64,000 nt of DNA from Dermatemys mawii (Eukaryota > Chordata > Testudines > Dermatemydidae), in NCBI GenBank assembly GCA_007922305.1, contig ML677351.1, positions 14,550,749 through 14,614,748 of the forward strand, given 5' to 3'. How positions within the stretch are numbered: position 1 is the stretch's first letter; every line of letters starts with the position of its first letter. Under the pieces are notes generated by a model. It was not told the DNA's origin. It made no database searches and saw nothing but the letters and a program-made list of their open reading frames with translations. This document shows, piece after piece, positions 55,001 through 64,000 of the stretch. Made by a program: the position numbers and the translations under genes.

Positions 55001-58000
55001 AAGAACTGAGCTTTTGATTTTACCTTTGAGTTGCTGCAGATGCTAGGCAGCCCTTAACCAACAGTTGGTCATATTAGGCAGTAGGTAAATTGGGCTACTT
55101 CAAGAACAACCAGACACGTCCTTTACATGTTACAGCTGCTGACCTAGCTAAAGCAGGGACTAGAGAGCAGACAGAGGGAGCAAATTATTATTCTAGGAAG
55201 TCCAGCTGCCAGAGTTCTGGGGCTAGTATGGAGCAACTCCCTCTCCTGCTAGAGAATACAAATAGCAGGGACATTTCAGATGATCTGGGCTACTTTTAAC
55301 AAAGAGTTACAGTGGGTGATGTTAGCTTTGAAGTAGCAGCAACAGCAGCTCCCCTCTGGTCAGACAGACACTCTAAAGCCCCATAGCATCATCCATTAGC
55401 AAACAAAGGTTAGACACCCAGTTAGGAGCTGCAATCAAATCAATCAATCAGATGAGAGCATTGCTATGTATGCACTCCCTACCTGGTAGACAGCATCATT
55501 CCCTTTGCCTCGCCGCCTCTGGTGCTTTGGGAAGTAAAAAAGAAGCCATGGATTAATAGCCATTACTGCTTTATGTGGTGAGGGTGCTGTGATTTACTGT
55601 ACTTCAGTATGTAGTGCTCACAAAAGTGCCTCTTATTTTATAGGCTAGATACAATTAAGAAATTTCCCTCATTTCTCAGGCGGTGACTGCTGCATGCCAT
55701 GTGGGGGCCAAGTGACTCCGCACTCTATTTAATATGTTTAATAATAATAATAATATTGTTGTTTAGTAATATTTAATAAGGACAATGCAGTACGTTTCCT
55801 AACCTTCGGCTATTCTCCCAGCGTTAACTCTGTGAACAGCCGATGATGCAAAGGAAACACTCATGGGCCCTTTAGGCAACAACAAACTCAAACAGCATCC
55901 ACTAAAATGACATACATGTAAAGAGCCCCAGAAGCTGTGCGTCTCTCTCGGCTTTCAGAAGAAAAATCTGCCTTATGACCTGGATGCCAATCAATGAAAC
56001 ATTTCCCTTGGAATGGTGTTTTGTCAGATAAACCAGCTGACCAAGATGCAGGTGACCAAGTGTTAAATTTCAAAGAGTGGCTGCAGCAGTCCTTGGGCCC
56101 TACAATGTAGGTGTGAAAGGGTGAGTGACAGGGTGCAGCACACCCACATCTGAGGGAGTTAAGTGAACGTTATCAGCTGTAGTGCCCACTAGAGCTAAAA
56201 TTTACACTAGATGCCCTTGTTTTCAGTTTCTGAAATAAAATACTCTTAGTGAGGAGGAAATTCTCCAATTTTTCTTTTTCTGAAGGTGAATTTTTGTTTG
56301 GACCTTTGAGCCCAGGCCCGGACCTGTATAAGGGGTATTTACCGTTTTTGAAAATAAAAGTCTACCCGCACAATTTTAGCAAGAACAACCATAAAGTTGC
56401 TTAAGAGTTGAAACTCAACAAAGGTATGATCCTTACCCAGAACCATGTGTGCCTTTATTTAGTGTGAGGGGAGAAACTGGAGCACTTGTAAACTGTGCAC
56501 CAAGCATGCACAACTGAATTTTTTTCCCGGTTATGTCTGCAAACTGATCTAATTCCAAAATTCACTTGGCATTAAACATTCAGAACTTTGAAACTACAGC
56601 ACCGATTTTCTTCACACTTTGCACTGACAATTTAAGCTGGGAAGGAAGAAAATTGGTATAGTAATTTTTAAAAATCAGCACACTTACTTTTTCCCCTGAG
56701 ATTATTCTGCAGACACAGAACCGAATGTCCTGCCTAAGGGCAGTGGTGTAACAGTCTGTTTCTAATACTGATGGGATACTATCTTCTGTCTAACTTCTAA
56801 GGTTGCACTCAAGTCATGAACAGAAAAGTAAAAGTTACATTGATAATACCCGGTTTTTATAGAGTGCTTTTCATCAGCACTTCACTATTTAATGTATTAG
56901 CTGTTTGGAAAGCACTAGTAGACTGCGGCTGTTACTGGAAAGAAGTCAATTCTTGCTTTAGTGGGGTGGGTTTTTTTAAAATTGGGAATTCACCTGGTGT
57001 ATGATAGTCATGAGGATGTGTGTTGTAGTGGGAACCTCTTAGATAGGATGGAAAATTCTTAGCATCATTATACCTGCCCTTGTTGAAAAGAAAGGTACCA
57101 CTCACCTCTCCCTTCTTCCCAATTTCACTGTATGCCTCGCCCATCTTGTCCTTCTGCAAAGACTGGCAACCAAATTTAGAAAACAGCATTAGCAGTGTAG
57201 GAAGCCATGCTAGCCCCATTGATATCCTTACTCCCCCCCCCCCACTGCAGAGTTGCTCCTTTCCCTCCCTTTCACTTTTAATCCCTCCCCTGAACCCCTC
57301 CCTCAGACGACTCCTAGCCTTAGTTCCATCTATGAGGTTGGTTCTTTGAGACCATCTACATTCCAGACTGTCTTAAAGCAGTTTCTTGGAAAATTCAATA
57401 GCTAATAAATCCTCTTGTATGCCGTTTAGCTGTGAGTCTTCCAACCTTTCTCTCAAACTTAAAAATGGTGGGTATCATCCTGTTTCCTACATTTTCTTCC
57501 AATCTTCTGCATCCTTCTAACTGCACACATCCAGCTTAATGCATTCATTTCCACTGTAGTCAAGATCTGCTTCTCTCTCTTCCTCAGTGCCCAGCACTTG
57601 TAGCCATACAAATGTGCAGGCCTCATTACTGTCTTGCCAGTTCTTGGTTTTCAATTTGCTAAGCGTTTGTCTGTTGCAGAGCCCTCAGCTCACTTCTCTC
57701 CATTTAGTCCAGGCCTTTCCTGTTCTGCTTAAGTGAGTTGCTGAGCTCACCGTTATCCTCTACTATAGAACCTAGGTCCTTGAACTTCTGTACCTCTTAG
57801 TAATGGCTGCGCTCCAGACTTAGTATTGGCATCTTACAAGGTATCGAATCTACAGCCCCTATACTCTGTTTTATTGCAGCTGATTTTCATGCCCTTTCTT
57901 TGATATGCCCCTCCATCTCTGAAATCTTCTTCCATTTCCTCTTTGCTCTCCCCCACAAGCACAGCATCAGCTGCACAAAGCTTGCTGCAGGGTGCCACGC

Positions 58001-61000
58001 TCTGGCTGTTTTCTGAAAGTGCATTAAGCACCCATGTAAATAATAAGGGACTTTTTGCCAAGCCATGCTGTATGCCAACTCTTATTAGAAACTGTTCCGT
58101 TTCTCCACCTGGCCTCCGAACTGTGGTAACAGCACCCTGATACAGATCCTGGATGAGTCTGGCTAGCCTTCAGTCACCTGTTTCATTTTCATACACCACC
58201 ACATGCCTTTTCTTGGACTGTGGTCATGAAGCTTCTCAAAATCGATTAGTAGTAGGTGCAGGGTTTTCCTCTATACCTCAGACTAGTTCGTCTTTGTGTG
58301 GCACATTGCATGGGACAAGCCAATGAATATGCAGCACGGATGGAATCAAATGCGGATTATTTATTCTACCAGTATTTCATCATGGCACTAATTCAACTAC
58401 TGGTAATTGGCTCCTTCACTAGAAAATCCCAGGGTCGACCAAGGTTCAAAACAGCTCCTCTGGCTGTAGAGTGGTGACAATATCACCAAGGGTTCAGGGC
58501 ACCCCTTTAGAGAGAAAAACTGAACAGGGGGGTCAGGCAAAGGGTACTGCTGAGGCTATAGAGGGAGGGAGAAAAAGGAACACTGCAAGGTCACAGGAAG
58601 AGAATAGCCTCCTGGATGTGCCATGGGAAGGAGTTTACTAACCCTCAGGGCTCTGCTGCCATCAGAACCTGGGCTAACTCAGGTGGTGCTGAAAGTCTGA
58701 AAGGGAAAATCGATTGACTCCCAGGTGCAGTCGTAACACAGGATGAAAACCCAGGAAGAAGTTGAGCAGGACTCCAGTGCTAACTCTCCTGGTCACTATG
58801 GCTGTCTGCTACCCCCGAGGGTAGGAATGTCGTTCACCTTCACTGGGGGAGTGTTAATGAACCAATATCCTAAGTAAGATGCTACTGGTTATTCATTTGT
58901 TCTAAGGGAAGTTCTGCCAATGGTGCTTCAGAGAGATCAGGCAGGGTGCCAGCTGGAAGCAAAAATATTCCATAGCCTGGGGTGGTAAGTGCTGGGGGTA
59001 GGCGGAATAGCTCTGTGCAGTTCCCATCCTCCGGCTATGAGGTGGGTCAAGCTACCTTATTTTGGGGAAAGGTGACAGCATGGGGAACATGTCCAAAACC
59101 TGACCCACACAGCATCAGCACAGGGAGACATTGCTGAAAGGGAGAGTATATCAAACTCTGCCTTTAGCACGCTGCAGCTCCTTCGTTTACTCACAGTGTA
59201 GACAGTGTCCTGGGGCTTCTTTCTTCTCTGCTGAAAAACAAAGGGGAAGAGCTAAGTACACAACACAGTGTCAGCATCCTTTACCTTCGTGCATATGGCT
59301 GAGTATTAACCATGCCATTTTCATAGCTATGGCTATGCACTGACAAGTTTCTATGTATCGACTGTACACAGCGGATGCAGATTACTGCCGTCTCTTTCTG
59401 CATGCTGCTCTCCAGCCTGGTGCCTGGACAGATGTGGGTAGAACTACTACTGCTGCTTTGAAGGAGCTGTTGTTTATTTTTATTTTTTATGCTTACTGAA
59501 GCCTAATTCTTCCTCCCTTGATCTGCAGAGCTGTCCTCCGCAGGAAAACCCTGCCACGCTGAGCCAGGGGAAGGCGTCCCCTCCCTCTTCCTCTCCACTA
59601 GCAGTGATGGCTCAGCCCATGCAGTTACTTTGACTCTTATGTTACTTCACTGGCACTTGCTAACGTGACACACAGATCTACAGTGAAACACTCAGCCCCT
59701 GTATGCCCTGCCCCCACATCCGTTGGGTTTGCGATGGAGTGTGATTTCCTATTCTGGGCTGTTGTGAGCTCCTTAAGAAAGGCACAGAAGTGGAGATTTT
59801 TACTGTCTGCACATCAAAGACTCCAGCCTTCTGCTTTGTTAGGACTCTTGTGTCTCTAGCCAAGGTCTCCCCTTGCCTTGTGAGACATGAAGAGTGTTAA
59901 CAGGCTGCAACATGAGCAGCTAGCAGGGTGTTTTGAGTCCCCTGCAAGGGGTGTGTTTGGCTAAAGATTGTTGCTGGCACAGCTATGTTAGGAAGGTGAT
60001 TAAAAAAAAAAAAAGCATTGGAGATATACTAGCAATGCCCTCTTAGAACGGACACAGGTATGCTGCCAAAACTGCACCTAGCTTAGGTCAGTTCCCTGGA
60101 CCAAACAACCCGTCTAGTGTGCCATAAGTGCAGTTTGTACTGGCTCAACGCTGCTGGTTTAAAAAAAACACAACACGCATGCACCGCCTCACCAACAAAG
60201 CTATGCTAGGAAAAGGTTGCGGGGGACTACGTGAAATATGTCTAGGCCTAAGCCCATTGTGGCTAAGGGGCTTGTAGGACCCTTGTCACAAGAGGTTGAG
60301 CTGGTGCAGGATTTCCACAACCAAGTCACTTTATATTGCCCTTTAAAGAAGACGCACCTGCCACGCTCCAGTAGCCCTCAATTCTAGCCACACCACATCA
60401 GGGGGCCTGCTGCAAGAGCCTGCTTAAGGGTAAACTGGCACTTGAGAATCTCCAGTAACCTGCTTTAGCATTAAAGCATCGACTCCAGTTGTGGACAAGT
60501 CCTGACAGGCAGCACAGATGGCACATCAGCCGTGTGTGGCTAAGAAAGGATAGTGGTGCCCTGTACACATTTGCCAGGACATCGTGTGACTGGGCACAAG
60601 CACAGAAGGCAGGAAGGAAAGTTAAACAAGCGTGCAGGTGAACGGAAATTACCTGATTTCTCCCTCCCATTTCAAGGTCCGAGCCTCGCTTTTTAGTTCC
60701 CAGAGTATCATATTCATCTCTGGTTGTACGAGACAATTTCTGTAATGAAAAAGCAAAAGTAGTCAGAGTGACTGAGACTGTGCTAATAAGCAACTTCGAT
60801 CTTGGCTTAGTTAACACTGGAAGAAAATGCCACTTCAGCGTCCAATTTACTGCACAAGTTATTGATAAATAAGCCAAAAAGTAGGTTTAAAAGAAAAATA
60901 ATCAACACTAATGATCTAGGGCTGTGTGCACCAGCCACCCTGCTTGCTAGTCTATCCCCTAGACTTCAGATCTTCCTGCCATAGGACCATGCCCCTAGAG

Positions 61001-63800
61001 CTAAAGGCAAACCACAATTAGTTGAACTAGGATTATGGCTTTTATCCTGCCTCCCTCTAGTAGCTGGGGATGTTTACTCAGCCATGGGAGCAGATTTGAT
61101 TCTATTTAACAGAAGATACGTTGACAACATCAACCATGACATTGCACCAGTGATTTTTTTTTCCCCTTTAAGAAGTCTTGATTTGCCTTCAGTAAATTCA
61201 GGAAACCCACTGCGTGAGCTCACTCTTGATTGGGTTTGTTTACTTTACAAAGCAGAGAAATATGAGAGGGTGGTGCTAAAAGTACCCAAAATTAGGCATG
61301 ATTATAAAGAAAGAGGATAGCTCAGGTGCTTGTGGTCTCCCCATCTCATATCACAAGAATGAGGGGACACTCCTCGGACTTGAAAAAATGGCAAATTCAA
61401 AACATACCAAAGAAATACTATTTCATCCATTCAACAACTAGATGATCCCCTGGCCACAGGATGTGGTTGAAGTCAAGAACATGGCAAGATTCAAAGAGAC
61501 TGTACATTTATATGGCTAAGACAATCCAAAGATTAATAGTTAATGCTAAAAATATTATTGGAAGGGATCTAACACCTTCATGCTGCAAATCTTACACTAA
61601 TTGTGAGCTAGCTGGGGTTAGCCAAACACTTCCTGAGTAGCAAATTCTCACATCTGCCTACTGTAGAGCTGTTTGCGTTGTCCACTGCAGCATCTGATAC
61701 TGGTCACTCTAAAAGACAGGATATTGGTCAAGAAGGACCATGTGTCTGATCCAGTCCGGTACTTCCCATGTTCTAGGATACACAGCAAGTCACAGGACTA
61801 GACCAATGGAGACATGGTGACTAGGAGATAAAGTGATTCCTGTTACTTAAAGAAGAACCAGAATCCCCCCAGTGGCGCTTAGATTCTGCAGGTCTGATCC
61901 CACCCCATCTTCCATTCAATCTAAAAACCTGGAAATGGACAGTTGCAGTGTCTGCAGTCTAGCTCTCATCTTGCCCAGATCCCCCTGCTCCATCCTCCTG
62001 CTAGCCCTCCCACTCACCCTGGCGAGGAAGGGTCACAAACCTCCACCCTTCCTAGGCTTGTTTGAGTGGAGTCACCTCAGGGACCACACAAAGGTAGGGG
62101 AAGGGATTTGTGGATGCCTCATTCAAAAACACAGGCGCAGTGAGTGGGGGCCTTGCAGACAGAGAGGATGTGGGGACCAGGGGCCGAGGGAGGGCAAGCA
62201 AGCAAACAAACATGGTGGAATGAGATTTCCACCATATGGATTCTAATGTGGATCCAAATTCACACCCAGACAGTTGTCAGGGTCAAATAAAATCCAACCC
62301 CCAAATGTTCTCTCTGGGAGTATCTGAAGTTAGATCTGGACCCCAGCAGGTCCGTGAGTCTCAGTTTACCCTGAAATTCATCCATTTCCTGCAGCTCAAG
62401 ACAGGATCAATCTCTGACCTGTAGGCTCTTCCACTTACTCTAGTCTCACCAAGCCTGAGAGGCAGGTTAAAACATCACTACAAGCATGTTCTTGTTCTAG
62501 GGCTGATGTTGAATTCTGGTTAATTAAGCAAGGGTAGTGTGACATATCTCGCTCTCTCTTTCCCGTCCCAAGAGTTTACTGTACTAGTGCCTTGTCATGG
62601 TTGAATGGCAGATAGACATGCCACTGTGCTGTGCCATATTGTCCCTCTCAGCAAAGAGAGAAACTGACACGGTGCAAGTTTGTACAAGAAAACTAAATTG
62701 ATCCCTGAGTATTAGCCAGCCTCCTTACCTGAGAAGAGGTAAAAAACAGTGTAAAGACATTAGTTTATAAACCTTTAACCACCTTCCTTCATTTCTAAAG
62801 ATAAAATAATATAATGCTAGTAAATCTAAAATAAATTCCTGCCAGGAGATCAACAGCACGATGAGTCATTGTGGGGTTGTTGTTTTTTAAAGACACTCAT
62901 TTGTAAAAATACATAATATTACAATTATTACAATATCGCCATATACTGTACTATCACTATTACAAGTGGAGTGCTCTGGTCCATTGCTAGAGTACTTTTT
63001 ATAAGCAGAGAGGTTAAACTTAATACCTTACATCTATGGTCAACTCCCTTTCCAGCAACCCACAATGCAACATTCAAGCAATAGTTAATAAATAATCTGG
63101 ACAGAGTTCCCATTTGACCCTAAAGTGTTGCATTCCAGATATCCATATTCAAAACCCTACCACACGGAGCAGTGAAGAGACACAGGTAACTTAAATGGGG
63201 GCTACTCAAATAAGTACCTACTATTCCGTGTGAGGTAGTACTGCAAGGTCAGGCCCTCTGTAGAGGAAAGTATATGCAGACAGGCACATGTGTGTTTCAT
63301 GGCCTCACAGCCAGCACTCTGTGATCTACACACCAGCTCCTGTGCATGTATTGAACTGGCTGCATCTGCCAACTGGAGAGCACTGGCTTAATACTGGAAT
63401 TAACTGCTCCCACTCTTCTGGTGAATGGACATGCCACGTGCCCTTCCTGCACATTAATAGAGTCAAGCCTGAAACCAGAGTCCTCGTGTTCTGTTGGTAA
63501 AGAGTGAGTGAGAAGGAAGTTTCCCCCAAGGTGAGTTGTTAGGAGCTAGCCCCAGTAGGAAGTCACTTCTCCTTGTAGCTACTGCCCACTTGTGATTGTC
63601 CCTCATTAATCTGCCTCATCCAGCCCATCTGGAGAGCTTTTGGGCCAGAAGAAAGCCACCTCGTTCAAAGGACTGCAGGAGGAAGAGAGGAGAGAGCATG
63701 TCTGGATGAGCAGATTAGAAACATATTGAGAGCAGCAGTAACTTACATTATACACATCATTCTGGCCCTGCAGGTCGTGCCGTTCAGGGGTTTTGCTGAA
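52022..63800 (-). CDS. CD247: CD247 (CD3 zeta) cytoplasmic tail, six exons, 5' part outside window
   Basis: Join on the - strand, 5' to 3': 63800-63747, 60739-60653, 59230-59195 (or 59227-59195), 57162-57106, 55518-55483, 52087-52022. The product is the zeta chain of the T-cell receptor complex, a disulfide-linked dimer whose cytoplasmic ITAMs are phosphorylated by Lck and then bind ZAP-70. The exons give 111 residues plus stop, against about 110 for the same part of the mammalian protein. Three ITAMs are intact: YNKL...YDTL, YTSL...YSEI and YQGL...YDAL. Every join is phase 0 with GT/AG borders. The exons for the signal peptide, short ectodomain and transmembrane helix must lie to the right of 64000. 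The C-terminus ends DALQMQPLPPH. Confidence 0.95.
52876..53010. mobile_element. hAT-like miniature element, truncated
   Basis: It begins AGGCCTGGTCTACACTAGCG then GTCGACCTAAGATACTTGG and ends near GGAAGTGAAGACATACTC. The start is the same terminus as that seen inverted at 150-163. Confidence 0.65.
54140..54345. mobile_element. hAT-like miniature element
   Basis: It begins AGGGTGTGTCTACACAGCAA, includes GGGGCTAAAAATAGAAGTGT and then AGATG, and contains GCCAGCTGACCTGGGCTC. The right end is degraded. Confidence 0.6.
54468..54702. mobile_element. hAT-like miniature element
   Basis: It begins TAGGGCTTTGTCTACACTAG and ends, inverted, TGAGGCTTGTCTACCCTAA. Terminal repeats are clear, and no convincing target duplication was found. 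Confidence 0.65.
55483..55518 (-). CDS. CD247: CD247 small exon, basic linker and first ITAM3 tyrosine
   Basis: A 36-nt exon (12 codons) encodes RRRGKGNDAVYQ between GCACCAG and GTAGGG. The mammalian counterpart is RRRGKGHDGLYQ. It carries the first ITAM3 tyrosine (YQ) and ends in phase 0 before GLSSATK. Confidence 0.92.
55519..57105 (-). other. CD247 intron
   Basis: An (AAT)n run at 55738-55757. No other repeat or gene is recognised. Confidence 0.8.
57106..57162 (-). CDS. CD247: CD247 exon, rest of ITAM2
   Basis: A 57-nt exon (19 codons) encodes SLQKDKMGEAYSEIGKKGE with donor GAG|GTGAGT. Two acceptors are possible. TTGCCAG at 57163 gives SLQ and a correct ITAM2 (YTSL-x8-YSEI). TTTGCAG nine nt further in starts at KDKM and would remove the Leu of YTSL. 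The first is preferred because it preserves the ITAM. Confidence 0.9.
57163..59194 (-). other. CD247 intron
   Basis: Holds a decayed RTE-like LINE (57400-58260) and a C10 run near 57233. In 58261-59194 I see nothing. Confidence 0.8.
57400..58260 (-). mobile_element. decayed RTE-type LINE reverse transcriptase
   Basis: The - strand reads, across frames, IQDLYQGAVTTVRRPGGETE, then VGMQHGLAKSPLLFTWVLNA, then AADAVLVGESKEEMEEDF and GMKISCNKTEY. This is the palm region of an RTE/BovB-like reverse transcriptase (YxGA, HQGxxLSPxLF, FADDxVL and KTE motifs). The catalytic block is altered to AADA and several stops are present, so it is inactive. Confidence 0.7.
59195..59230 (-). CDS. CD247: CD247 small exon with tandem CAGCAG acceptor
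   Basis: A 36-nt exon encodes QRRKKPQDTVYT, or 33 nt without the first Gln. On the - strand the acceptor reads TTTCAGCAG|AGAAG, so either AG can be used. The donor is ACT|GTGAGT. The exon carries the first tyrosine of ITAM2 (VYT), and the following SLQ is at the start of the next exon. It is short and would be missed by ORF-based searches. Length and position fit the mammalian exon encoding RRKNPQEGLYN. Confidence 0.85.
59231..60652 (-). other. CD247 intron
   Basis: No gene or interspersed repeat is recognised; a poly-A run lies at 60001-60014. Confidence 0.75.
60653..60739 (-). CDS. CD247: CD247 exon, second half of ITAM1 and basic linker
   Basis: An 87-nt exon (29 codons) lies after ATTACAG and before GTAATT. 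It encodes KLSRTTRDEYDTLGTKKRGS then DLEMGGRNQ. With the preceding exon it completes ITAM1 as YNKL-x8-YDTL. The basic KKRGSDLEMGG stretch matches the KRRGRDPEMGG segment of the mammalian protein. Confidence 0.95.
60740..63746 (-). other. CD247 intron
   Basis: One CR1-like fragment (61330-61790). In 60740-61329 and 61791-63746 I recognise nothing. Confidence 0.75.
61330..61790 (+). mobile_element. CR1/L3-like LINE 3' fragment
   Basis: CCTGGCCACAGGATGTGGTT then GAAGTCAAGAACATGGCAAG, and near the end AAAAGACAGGATATTGGTCA then CATGTGTCTGATCCAGTCC, follow the sense-strand 3' region of an old CR1/L3 family common in reptiles. Confidence 0.65.
63747..63800 (-). CDS. CD247: CD247 exon, membrane-proximal tail and first ITAM tyrosine
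   Basis: A 54-nt exon (18 codons) lies after TTTCAG and before GTAAGT on the - strand. It encodes FSKTPERHDLQGQNDVYN. It starts at the same point as the mammalian exon that follows the transmembrane exon (FSRSA...). The final YN is the first half of ITAM1. The sequence between the membrane and ITAM1 has diverged most. Confidence 0.93.
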
Positions 63801-64000
63801 CTGAAAGAGAGAGAAAGTAGAGTGAGTACCTGGGAATCGCAGCATAGTAGATATGGCCCCTGGGGAAGTTCGTCTTACCTTAGGTGGGGAACCTATTACA
63901 GACTAATAGCCTGGGGCCCTGCCTGTGCCATCAAAAGTTTGTCATCTGGGGGGTGCCTAAAAGGCCAAAAAAACTAGACATTCCTTCCCTGCTCTCCGAG
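63801..64000 (-). other. CD247 intron (partial)
   Basis: Pyrimidine tract and acceptor of the 63747-63800 exon. The transmembrane exon was not found before the window edge. Confidence 0.7.

Larger units (their letters stand above)
52088..55482 (-). other. CD247 intron
   Basis: Holds three hAT-like miniature elements (52876-53010, 54140-54345, 54468-54702). In 52088-52875 and 53011-54139 I see nothing else, apart from poly-T near 53496. Confidence 0.8.

Noticed and set aside
60398..60877. A 159-codon - strand open frame as a single-exon gene.
   Set aside because: Only the central 29 codons (60653-60739) are CD247 exon, bounded by AG and GT. The rest is intron read-through.
1..64000. CRISPR arrays, bacterial operons, phage or a new multi-gene system.
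   Set aside because: The DNA is vertebrate, with introns, interspersed repeats and two known genes. No regularly spaced repeats or clustered small genes were seen.

Overview
The window is vertebrate genomic DNA. It holds the 3' two-thirds of POU2F1 (Oct-1) on the + strand and the 3' part of CD247 (CD3 zeta, T-cell receptor signalling chain) on the - strand. The two genes converge tail to tail, the arrangement I know for this pair in other tetrapods. The coding exons are close to the amniote proteins. The interspersed repeats (CR1 LINEs with typical reptilian 3' ends, DIRS-type tyrosine-recombinase retrotransposons, a tRNA-type SINE, many hAT miniature elements, MIR-like relics) point to a non-avian reptile, most likely a turtle. 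The species is an inference from repeat content.

Layout. 1-3993: POU2F1 intron with a hAT-like end, a CR1 copy and a small Tc1/mariner-like element. 3994-35829: eleven POU2F1 coding exons, from the glutamine-rich region through the POU-specific domain (8729-16710) and POU homeodomain (25663-28698) to the stop codon. Every exon joins the next in frame with GT/AG borders. The introns carry three DIRS copies (about 4180-5292, 11578-14860 and 19291-25406), all read on the + strand. The second is interrupted by a hAT element and the third by a CR1. 35830 to about 49190: probable very long POU2F1 3' UTR in which I recognise no transposon. About 49190-50783: short intergenic gap with a T19A14 tract and a hAT element with an 8-bp target duplication. 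50784-63800 (-): CD247 3' UTR and six exons encoding the cytoplasmic tail with three ITAMs. Its signal-peptide and transmembrane exons lie beyond the right edge.

No operon, CRISPR, phage or novel multi-gene system is present, and the biology is a conserved vertebrate locus. The most unusual sequence-level observations are perfect short-loop palindromes: 31 bp inside a SINE with 13-bp target duplications, 20 bp inside a DIRS copy, and 20 bp inside the probable 3' UTR. A CAGCAG tandem splice acceptor in CD247 also predicts the one-glutamine isoform pair known in mammals. Most open frames in the window are chance or transposon remnants and are not listed as genes.
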